Origin: Heliopora coerulea
Taxonomy: Eukaryota; Cnidaria; Anthozoa; Scleralcyonacea; Helioporidae
DNA: 64,000 nucleotides
Direction: 5' to 3'
Assembly: GCA_030142905.1 (NCBI GenBank)
Contig: JASJOG010000011.1
Location: forward strand, 2,729,001 to 2,793,000
Below the pieces are notes generated by a model. That model saw only the letters and a list, made by a program, of their open reading frames with translations, did not search any database and had not been told where the DNA came from. The position numbers were made by a program, and so were the translations under genes. This document shows positions 9,655 to 20,200 of this stretch, piece after piece; the first letter of the stretch is position 1, and every line of letters begins with the position of its first letter.

Positions 9655-12074
9655 TATATTCCATGTTCGACTCGACTCTTGAAGAGTAGAGGTGTTTTTT
9701 TGAATGATCGTGAAGTAATACAAAATCTAAGAAAAGCAACTCCAGGTTTCTCTGAGAATATCCTCAGAATTCGCAAAATCCGGGATTAAGTTAACGTCCT
9801 TTTTAACAAGCAGCCTTATTTTAAAATCCGCAGTTGACGAACTGGTAAGAATAGCAAACAAATGCAAAAATGTTCAGCAAGTATTTAGTGACAATTGGTT
9901 GCCAGCGTGCAAGATTTCGAACCTGAATAACAAAGATATAATCTGACGTTTAAATAAATTCGGAGATAATTGTTAAACCAATAAAAAGAGAGGAGGCAAA
10001 AAGGACAAACAGAAATACTACGGATTAAGTTAATCCGTTAGGAGCACAGATTCAAGGGGATTTTACTGCAGCCATGCATAATGATCCATCTAACAGATTG
10101 TCTGTAGACGAAGGGTCACTCTCAAGTGGTGCTGTGATCTCAGAAACACTTTTTAACACATACAGTCTTCATTTCTTTAAAAAACTATTCTAAGTTTAGA
10201 GCTAAGGTTAGAGAAGTCGTGCTGTGACTGACATAACTCAACTGTTTAGGTTTAAAGAATACCAATAATCGCTTAATACCACAGTGTGGGGTGATCACTT
10301 CGACAAGACATCTGATCCCTCATTATGGCCACATAATGTGGCACAACTCCGGAACAAGGAAATATGGAATGAAAGGTAATTCGGTCTTTTTGGGACTTAT
10401 TCCAATTAAAGAATGGACAGGGAAGTGTTTTGTATATTCTGCCTCGGAGCGCCGAATGCACAGAACAAATAATTGTGGGCCCATATTAAAAAAAACCCAA
10501 CTCGAAACAGTTTCCGTATTCCGGAATTGATAAACACACAGAAAGTATATGCATGTCATGAATGCACTACCAACTGTAAAGCAAACTTGGATGATAAACA
10601 TCGGCTCAAGAGATATAAGTTATCAAATTAAGATGATTGTAAAAAGCCTTGTTTTAAAAGCTTAAATCTTATGTTTAGAAGCCGTTTATCTCTCGAGTTT
10701 ATTTTGCTTTTTATTTTTTAAATTATCAGTTGATAACGGCTTATGCAACGTCAAATGAAAATTAGTAATTCTTCTCCAGATGTTCTCAGCAAATCTTCAG
10801 CAATCACTGATTCATTCCCACAACTAGGTCGCACCAAGTTACCCCAGGACTCTGTAATGTCTCGGGTAATGAGACTGCGAGAGATATCAATATGGAAATC
10901 TGCGCAACTATTTCACATCACATTAGCAATTTAATGTTCCAAAATACACGCTTTGGTTCACCCACGCAGCCTTTCTTATTGTATCAAGCACTTCATTTGA
11001 ATGTCACGGCTAAGAAAGTTACATTTGTGACAGTTAGAACTAGAAGGGTGATCGAATTCGGCTTTACTACTAAATAGAAAGAACCACTTTTCAGCTCAAG
11101 ACGTCGGTGGCAATACTGTAGGGTCGAACGAAAGACTTGCGTCTTGCTCCATTTTCGGAAGAAACAGGAACCTAGCGAACGTAATAGGGCGCAAACTGAG
11201 ACCCAACACACCAAAATATTACTTATATCCCCACATGTCCAACTTCTGTCAGCAAATTTGGGACAATATATCATCTTGAGAGATGATGTTTTGGATTGGT
11301 TATCTCTTGGGTAAAATAAAAAAGATACCAACTAAAATACAGGAACGTCCTTTAAAAATCACGCAGGATTGCCAAGGTTTTATGAGTTTAACGCTTTGCA
11401 TTGAGCTACAGTTTGTCATCCGATCGGAAATACCGATCGTATCTTAAACCGTAATCTAATTAAATGCGAGGATTTTCGTCTTGACCTGAGAGGTTACTCA
11501 ATGCTAAAGGAAGCAAAATAATCTGCGATTTCAAATGCAGATAAGTTTGTTGGTGCTCCCAGAGGCTGCGTCTAAATCATGCAGTGATCTCGAAGTATTT
11601 TTGTCTAAGTATTTGTGAAAGGACGTTAGAAGTAAAATACCAGTATATTGTCTGACTAAAATCTGGGTTGGTGTCATACTAAAGAGTATTGCCAAATCAC
11701 ACTTGCCGGTCAACAATTATCATTTATGACAAGATGGTAAATTTGTTGATGGTAAAATGCAGCTGAGTCTTTAGGGTTGAGAGACAAATGGCAAACAGTC
11801 ACCAACGGGGTGATCGCAAACCATGATAAACTGTCAATGGATGTAGTTTTCATGCGCCATGAAAAAGTCAAAGAAAAGATTCCTCGTAATTTGGATTACA
11901 ATCTGAACTCATATGACCGAAAAATGAGTGGAGTACGTCACATGATTCAGCGAACAAATGAAGAATTGCTTTGCTTTTTTGGCCGAATGTGTTTGCATTT
12001 TAACCGCTGTGAGTCGAGATGATCTCTAAGTGGGATACACTATGGGCAATGGTAAACTACGTGATTATCTGTTT
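9655..12074. other. Intergenic stretch without recognised gene
   Basis: No coding exon, RNA gene or repeat family could be supported. Short open frames here lack recognisable motifs. One small perfect inverted repeat (GCCACAT/ATGTGGC) occurs at about 10326-10341. Confidence 0.5.
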
Positions 12075-12723
12075 AATTCGGTCATCTTATACCATCTGTC
12101 AACAGCTTCGTGAGTATGCCACGAATGAACTTGCTGATCGATGGCACCAAACTCGTTTACGGCCTGGTGAACTTCAACTGATGACATGTAATTAAAATTG
12201 TTAAAGCAGCTCCATTGTTATTAATCCTGCTCGTTCTGATAGGCTATAAATTGAAAACACTGACCGTAAACCAAGTAGTCAAATTTGACGAGTTTCGAGA
12301 ATGACTGAAGTAACAAGACAAGATGGTCCCAGTTCTGACGGTCGCTATAATCCTATTCAGCCTGGCGAACAGCATTGCGGTATCCTCGGGAGAACGATAA
12401 TTCGGTCGTCTTATACCATCTGTCAACAGCTTCGTGAGTATGCCACGAATGAACTTGCTGATTGATGGCACCAAACTCGTTTACGGCCTGGTGAACTTCA
12501 ACTGATGACATGTAATTAAAACTGTTAAAACGAGCTCTATTGTTATTAATCCTGCTCGTTCTGATAGGCTATAAATTGAAAACACTGACCGTAAACCAAG
12601 TAGTCAAACTTGACGAGCTTCGAGAAAGACTGAAGTAACAACACAAGATGGTCCCAGTTCTGACGGTCGCTATAATCCTATTCAGCCTGGCGAACAACAT
12701 TGCGGTATCCTCGGGAGAACGAT
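12075..12723. repeat. Tandem duplication of about 324 bp (two copies)
   Basis: The block starting AATTCGGTC at 12075 recurs at 12399 and both end in CTCGGGAGAACGAT (12398 and 12723). The copies differ by a few substitutions and one inserted base. They contain no supported gene. The high identity indicates a recent duplication. Confidence 0.9.
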
Positions 12724-13316
12724 CTCGCAATGGACATGGAATTTCAAACCGAAAGTCTAAGGTTTGTGCGAAGCGTACTTAATCCTGCTGTGTTGGGTGT
12801 TCGGCGAGTTGATCAGAGTAGATAAGATATATATTAACACAGTCAATACAATTATAAAGATAGTGTCACTAGTTGTTTAGTTTTAAAATAGTGAATGTCA
12901 TATAGTTTGTTTTGGCACTCGAAGCGAAAGCCAAATCACTTCTTTCTAGCTTGGCTCAGTGTGTTACGAAGTTCCTTTCAGTAACTAAAAGTGTGCACTT
13001 TAATTCTTAATTTGCGCACTTGAATAGCCATGTATGTTTAGATATTTGATATTCCTTGGTGATTGTTCGGATATTTTTAAAGTATTTGAGAAACTTGAAA
13101 GCTAAGCATTATGGAAATACCTGAGACATAAATTTGCCGTGTGGAAACTTTGTCTGCGCACTCAGCATCTAAAACGCGCGCTGAAGATTTTCTGCGCGGT
13201 AACCAACTTTATTATTGTCCATAAATAAACCACAATTACGATAAATTTGCAAAACGTGTCCTTGTACACGGAGAACGACTGCGCTCTTAACTTGTGGCGT
13301 TCCTTAAATTACGAAC

Positions 13317-14000
13317 CCTTCGCACACCAACAATCTTCTCAAAAATTTTGGAGACCACGGACAAAACTGAAATAGGTCTGCAATTATTCAGGTCACATTT
13401 ATCGCCTTCTTTGTAAATTGGTGTAACTTTAGCTTTTTTCCAATCGTCAACAAATATTCCCAAAGAAATAGACTTGTTAAAAATTTTGGATAATGGTTCT
13501 GAAGTAATAGTCACAGCAGTTTTCAATGTTTGGCATGGAATTTTATCCAGACCTGCTGCTTTATTTGACGGCATTTTATGTATTACATTTGCTATTCAAC
13601 CTGGACTAATATGTTTGAATTTGAAACTATTGCTCGTTTGTTTTAAAAACTCCGTGGGATCACAAGTGGCATGCGGAATCTGATCAGCTTGTTTTGGGCC
13701 AATGTCGACAAAATGATTGTTAAAATTTTCTGCAGTGGTTGTACAATCACTAGTAATATTGCCGTCTACCTTCAGCAAATTAACATTTGTCGACTTTGTA
13801 GGCTTTTTTAATAAATTGTTAAGTAGCTTCCAAGTCTTTTTAATATCGCTTTTATTTACTTCTAGATTACTAGTGAAATAATTAGATTTCGCGATCTTGA
13901 TCTTTTTATTCACTTCATTTCTAGTGGACTGATATAAGTGCCAACTTATTTCGGACCGATTTTTAGCTGCACGTCTTTTTAAATCATCTCTACGAAACAT
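13317..14000 (-). pseudogene. LINE ORF2 fragment: linker and N-terminal reverse transcriptase
   Basis: Two open pieces (14000-13596 and 13574-13287) align in order to the same region of the LINE at 2645-5338. Shared features are a Lys/Arg-rich linker (KKIKIAKSNYF, KKTWKLLNNLL), NFNNHFVDIGP, and the RT start with NKAAGLDKIPCQTLK, DDWKKAKVTPIYKEGD and NNCRPISVLSVVSKIFEKI. A stop or shift separates the pieces near 13575-13596. The FADD catalytic box is missing because the element ends here. Confidence 0.8.
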
Positions 14001-14346
14001 TAGTGCTTTTAGGTCAGAAGTTAACTATGGAGCTACTAAGTTTCTTACACGCTTAGTTTTAAGAGGAGCATGAATATCCAAAATCTTAATAAACAAAGTT
14101 TTCACACAAGCCACATATCATTAGGATCATCAGAAAGTTCTATCATGTTCCAGGCCACTTTACTAAGGTCATTTATAAACTGATTAGCATTAAAATTTCT
14201 ATAATTACGGGTCTCTATTATCCTGGGTTTTTATTTGGCAGCAATCAAGCGTCGAACAGCATAGACTAAATTGTGATCGCTAATTGATAAAGTACAGACA
14301 CCACTTTCCCGAATACGATGTGGGGCAGTAGTCATTATGTGATCAA

Positions 14347-15096
14347 TTAGAAACTGTGTGTTACTTGTAATACGATGTGATCAATTAGAAACTGTGTGTT
14401 ACTTGTAATACGTGTGGGCTCTTTAATTAATTGTTTGTATTGATTTTCATCATATAAAGCAGTCAGTTTAGAAATATGTGATGTCGGGTGTTCACCCAAT
14501 AAGTTGCAGTTAAAGTCACCCAAAATTATCGATTCATTATTATCCAATAAATCAAGTTTGGCAAGATACTCTTAGAATTGCTCTAAACTACTACTATCGC
14601 GACCAGGAGGTCTATACCATGTTGTAACACAAAAGGGTTTAATAAATTTTCCAATTATTTCGATAGTTAAAATTTCAAGATCGCGATCAAAATTTTTAAT
14701 TGAATAATTCCAAATGTCTCTAATGTACATCAAAACCCCACCACCATGCCTATTTCGATCTTTACGCACAGAATTATAACCAGGCAGAGAAATCTCATAA
14801 TTTGAAATATCATCACTAAGTCGCGTTTCGTTAACAGCAAGGATGTCAAAGGGTTGATTAGACATCATTGCAGTTAGCTCTTCGAAATGCTTGATCAGAC
14901 TTGTGATGTTTAACGCTGCCATTTTGAAACCTTTAATAGCCCTAACACTAGAAATCTCATCAATTGGATTTGAAAAAGCACCTTGATTTATAATTGGACT
15001 TCTGCCCACGGGTAAGCTTTCATGATGGAATTCACTCCCTAATAAAATATTTACATCTTCAATAGTCAATAAATTATGATACAAGTCTACACTCAC
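14347..15096 (-). pseudogene. LINE ORF2 fragment: APE-type endonuclease
   Basis: Endonuclease domain with AALNITSLIKHFEEL, ILAVNETRLSD, VRKDRNRHGGGVLMYIRD, TTWYRPPG and ILGDFNCNL. These match the Asn, Glu and Asp active-site blocks of LINE endonucleases. One in-frame stop near 14572 breaks an otherwise continuous frame (15096 and 14547 are in phase). A perfect duplication of about 38 bp at 14337-14412 further disrupts the frame. Confidence 0.82.
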
Positions 15097-15244
15097 TTTC
15101 TTTTCCTGTGCTTGTACACCGGGGAAGTAGTTATCATCCTCAGTAGGTTCCCTAACTGATGTAACGTTGATATGTGAAAATCCTCATTTCGAGAACTTGA
15201 CATCGAGTGTTGATTACCTCTTAAAAATTTAATAAACTTTGTGG

Positions 15245-15705
15245 CTAAATAGGCCGTTCCCTTTGCATTTCTATCAATAGGCATGTACTATCAATACTAA
15301 AATTATCAATAAATGACATATCGTCACTCAAACATTTCTGCTTCAGGATTTTGTTAACTTCTTCAATTTTACCTGCTACTTGCATGTCTTGCCTTTGGAT
15401 TATGCCTGATAAAGCAATCTTTGCATGAGGAAATTTCTGCTTCAAGTTTGCGGCAAGGTTCCCAATTTCCTGGGCGCAGTCTTCTGAAGAATCCATTGGG
15501 ATGTTGTTAGTTCCGACATGAATAATTACGTGTGATGGGTGAGTCTGAGGGTTGAGAGTAGACACTTTAGTTGTAATACTCTCAGCTGTCTCACCTGGAT
15601 ACACCTTGGATTCTTCTTGGACAATTTCTTTGGATCCACATGCTTAATCATTGAATCACCTACCCCAACAACACAAGGCTTCTCTGTTGAGCTGGACTAT
15701 TTCCT
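15245..15705 (-). pseudogene. LINE ORF1 SGNH/GDSL-esterase-like segment
   Basis: The minus strand encodes a GVGDSMIKHVD block followed by VIIHVGTNNIPMDSSED and KIALSGIIQRQD. These match the GDS(L) block I and the G-x-N block of SGNH hydrolases, the esterase domain found in ORF1 of some CR1/L2-group LINEs. The GDS block and the HVGTNN block lie in different frames because of an indel near 15604. The usual role proposed for such domains is lipid or membrane interaction; nothing here tests that. Confidence 0.65.
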
Positions 15706-16851
15706 ATAGGTGTCGGGTGACACTTGTTCACTTGTATTATCAACAAGCCGACCACTAGCAGCAGCACCACTTCTTTGGGCACTGTTATCTTGCATTTGTT
15801 TATCTTCATTTTTATCGGTTTGGACACTACTATTTTGAATTTGATCATCCTCACTCCCAGAGGGTCTCCCTTGGTTAATAACTAATAAGTCCTCTTGGCT
15901 ATCTATGTCACTCAATATCGAAAAACGATTGTTTACAGCCAATACATCAGCATTTGATGGCATCAGCTCGCTATTACTAGTTTGATTCATAGATGATTCT
16001 TCTGTTTGATGCTCCTTCGATTTGGATTTACACTTTAGACTACATTGTCTATTATTATTTTCATTATTAGTTGTGCACAAGTTTAGTACAGAATCGTCCA
16101 GTTTACTTGATCCAGGATTGTCACCTATTTGTGTTGTCCTGTTGCTTGTACATGAATCTGCATAATAATCATCATGAATTTGTATTAGTTTAATTGATGC
16201 CACGAGACTCATTTTATCGGTCTCGAGATCTTTGATTTTGGTATTTAAGTCAGAAATTATACATGAACTAGCCATAAATTTATCATTCAGTATCTCATTT
16301 TCTTTCTCGAGTTTATGATTTCTTTCTTCTAGCATATCTATTCATTGCTCATAAGTAGAGTTTATAGTTGGGCTTTTTAATTCATAGAGCTCATCCATAA
16401 CGAGATTCACTTTGCACAGCAATTTTTCTTCAATATTCTGTATCCTCAAATGTAGTTCTGTAAATCTATCATTAACTGTTTTAATACGAGCATCGGTTTT
16501 ATCACTTGCATTATTTAACGATGTCTGCATATCCTTCGCCTGCTCTTGCTTATCGTTGTAATTATCATTATAATTCAACAAAACGTTGTGGGCATGTTCT
16601 TGAAGTAACTTCGATAGCTGTCCTTCATCATTATCTTTTACTATAACAAACTTTTTAGATTTTCGACCATGCCATTTCACACTTAAGTCTTCGTATGACT
16701 TAAATACTTGTGCTTCGCCTCCAGGCGAGCTCCATGTGCCATGTAGTTTCAGATCGTTTTCAAAATAGGACTTTAATTCCGTTAAATTTCCTTTCCAGCG
16801 ATATGTCATTCCGTATCGATTGTCGCAGGAATTGTGCCTTTGACACAACAT
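15697..16851 (-). pseudogene. LINE ORF1 N-terminal coiled-coil region
   Basis: Two in-phase open pieces (16851-16342 and 16335-15697) are separated by a single stop near 16339. The first begins with a Trp/Tyr-rich block (RYGMTYRWKGNLTEL, GTWSSPGGEAQVFKSYEDLS), then charged heptad-like sequence (DRFTELHLRIQNIEEKLL). The second starts with MLEERNHKLEKENEILNDKF, a likely coiled coil, and becomes polar and low-complexity. Position upstream of the esterase-like block supports an ORF1 protein. I do not recognise the N-terminal domain. Confidence 0.6.
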
Positions 16852-17287
16852 TAATTACCCCTGGATGAACAAATGGTATGCGACAACAGTGTCGTGTCAA
16901 TGGACCCCTCAGAAATCACTCCTTGTGGCAATTTGAAATCCTCAAAAATATTCCCATCTTATTTTCTCTTTGTGGGTAAACAGTTGAGTTTTTCCTGGCT
17001 TTCTTGGCTCAGGATTTTCTGCGCCTTTCCAATTACGACAATGTGTGGTTGGGGAAGATTACAAATTTATTTCTCTCAGGGTGACGTTTATATTTTTTTT
17101 GGTACACACTGCATAGTTTCCATCGTTAGTCTTCCTCTACCTTCAGGTACCAGTTAACTACCACGCGCATCGTTTTTGGAAGAAGACGCAAAACAATGTA
17201 GAAAGATAAACAAGGCTTTACGCACACTTCGAATAGATATATTTCGTGTACCATAAAAGGAGATAAACTTTTGGTTTTCTTGAGAAA

Positions 17288-20200
17288 ATGAGTTCTGATG
17301 GCGGTGCGGGAAATTTCTCTTCAAAATTCAAAGGCAAAGCATCTTTATCCGCGGCATCATTCCTGCAAGTTTACGAAAAATTTGACCAAAACGGTGAGTT
17401 GCAGGTGTCGTGTGGAACTTGCCGGTCGATATATGGATGACTTATTTCAACTTGATGTATTTCAACTGGATGTTTTTCAGATGATGGGTACATCTCTGGT
17501 GATGTTTTGGATAATTTTATCAAGGAACTCTTCGGAGAAGACAATCAGGTATTCGTTATCTGATGTACATCGGATAAAAAGTTCTTGAACGTTTGAGTAC
17601 TTGATCGAGTAGCACTTGTCCCATGTACTACATGATAGGTGGAGCTTACTTCAGAAAGTAATTTCAGGTGTAAAAAAAGCTTCGTTTAACTGTCTAAGAG
17701 AATCAAGAGAGAGCATAGGTTTTTTAAAATTTGCAAGTGCTACTGTAGATTACATAGGAGAACTGCACTCCCGCCAACATTCGCGTTTGTCCTTATAGTA
17801 ATGTAATTTAACGGATTAAACACCTGAAAGAAAGGAATTTTTGGCTTTTCGTCGGCAGTATTCAACTCATTTTATCCAAAAGCAGATTTCTTACTTCTTT
17901 TGCACATTAAACTAACCATGAGTTCAGACAGTCAATCGTTTTATGAAGATAACACATGAAATATAGTTCAGTAATTTTTAAGGAATTGTAGTAAAAATGT
18001 TTACATCTGTTTGACGTATATTAATGTTTTAAAGAGGTGTAAAAGTAAGAACACTTTGATGAGCAAATGATGCTTGACGCAGATTTTGATTAAAGTTATC
18101 ATGATTTGAGAACTTAGCACCTGGCGTTCCACGGTTATATAATTGGTTTGTGGTTTGTGAAGAATTTGTCGAGCATGTGGCCAGTCATACGTTCCTGCAT
18201 TCTTAAGTCCAGGATCTCGTCCGGAATCTTGATTGGCCTGTGCCCTTACTTATTCATCATGTTCGGACCAACCTAATGTATTTCCACTCTATTTCCAACT
18301 GTAGAGCCTCAATGCACACGACCTGGCAGAGTTTACAGATGATTTGAGAAAAGAGAACAAAGGAGAAGAGATTAGTTTGTATCAGGTGAATTCATAACAC
18401 TTCTCCCTACAAACTTGGAATTTTTTCGAACGGAAAGGTGCACCAGAGAGACGCGCTTTAAAAATTGAAACAAAAATAAAGTCTGTTGACGACTTGAAAA
18501 AAAGTGCGATAGCATAAATAGAGGAATTAGAAAGAACCTACATACTATTGGAAAACCAGTGGCCTGAATTTCATTGAATCTTAACATTTTCTTTCAACTT
18601 TACATTTCAGTTATCGCGCATCCTTCCACTTCAAGAGAATTTCCTCCTTCAGTTTCGCCGATCAGCCAAGGCATTGAGCAGTGTTGATTTTATGAGGGTT
18701 AGGCAAAAATTCATCCTCGTTTTAATGGTTCTATGCAACTACTTCATCGTATGTCCTTTTTTCAGTCTTAATTAGTTTATCGACAAAGAAACCAAAGCAG
18801 TCGTCGGGCAGTTTTGTTAAATGAATGGGATGTTAATTTTGGATTCAGAACGTTTTTAAGAAGGGGATGTGGGAGGAGAAGGAAAGTCTTAACGGGTGAA
18901 AATAGCTTTTACTCGTAGTGCCAGAAGTTCGAGCGTTGGGTTTTTGGCATGTTTGCAACCATGTTTTTACGCTTCTCAGCTGTCGCGTCGCCTGTCAGAG
19001 ACTCTTTCCAAGTGATGTTCGTCTTGTTGTTTCAATACGACAGTTTTTCAAATTGTTGCACCATCTGCGCGAGCAAAAAATCTCCTTAGCAGCGGCTCTT
19101 AGTATCCCTGCGAATGTATGATCGTAAATTAAAATTCTTTACCTGGGATCTTTCTTGCCGTTTAGATCTGGAAACGCTATGACCTGAATAAGAGTGGTTT
19201 TATCGAACAAACGGAACTCAAGGTGCGTGTCATTATTTTGTTCGCTTCAGTGGTGCAGCTAGAGTTTGGGCTTTTGAATAAACGGCGCGCGTCTTATTTG
19301 ATATCCTATTGTACGCTTATAAATTAGCCTCTCTGGCCTCGTTTGAAAGTAAAAATTCCCTTGAACGAGACTTGTTGACTACTTGGTGTGCACATGAAAA
19401 AATATTGACCCTTTCTGGACAGGATATCTCTCCTAGACGAGCTAAGTCGTCTGGCGTTGAATGGTAAAATGATAATCGACTTTTCCTGCATGTCTGGAAA
19501 GAGTTAAACTCAAAGTTAGCGAGTGCTACTTTACTTTCGAGTACATACATCTGTTGTGAACGATTATTTTTGCAATCCATTGATGATTTGTATCAATAAA
19601 TCCTTTCCATGATAACTTTAACAGGGGTTTGTTTATGACTTGCTCACCAACGAGAGAGAAAAACATGAGAGCATTACATTGGATCAGATCAACGTTTTTG
19701 TTCAAGGAGTGGTGAGTCGGCCCAACTTCATTATTTTATCACTAGGCCATAGAAAACGATACATAAAAGGATGTCTCAAATGAAATTTGGAACAGTGAAT
19801 TAAAGTACGTACCAAAACATTGATTTTTTATTCGATCAGCTGAGCAAGGGTCGGAGTTGAGCGTTCGATTTCAAAGCAAAAGTATTGAATATTACGAGCG
19901 TTTTCCCCTATAATAAAGAAACGAGAACTTTGATGAAAAATGAGGTGATTGCCGAGGATTTTTTTTAACCTCCTTTGTGGCGTTCGGATATCAAATCCGA
20001 TACTCCTTTCGTGTATATAATATGGCTTCACAAATGAATTCGTATTTTAGGAGAATTCAGGTAGGAATTTGTCGAAATTTTATGGTAAGATCACATGTCC
20101 GAACCAACGTTTTTTTTTTTAATTTCTTTATTTTTTTCTCAAAAATTATTAACGAACTCGAGATTGCCAGCTGAATGACTCCGTGAATACAATCTCGAAA

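Larger units (their letters stand above)
13317..16851 (-). mobile_element. Decayed LINE with esterase-type ORF1, lacking its 3' part
   Basis: Minus-strand non-LTR element. Reading 5' to 3': ORF1 with coiled coils and an SGNH-like segment (16851 to about 15245), then ORF2 endonuclease (15096 to 14347), linker, and the start of the reverse transcriptase (14000 to about 13317). Matching sequence ends after the RPISVLSVVSKIFEKIV motif, so the catalytic RT core, C-terminus and 3' UTR are absent. Loss of the 3' end is unusual for LINEs, which are normally 5'-truncated, so a deletion or later rearrangement is likely. Several stops and frameshifts are present. Confidence 0.85.
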
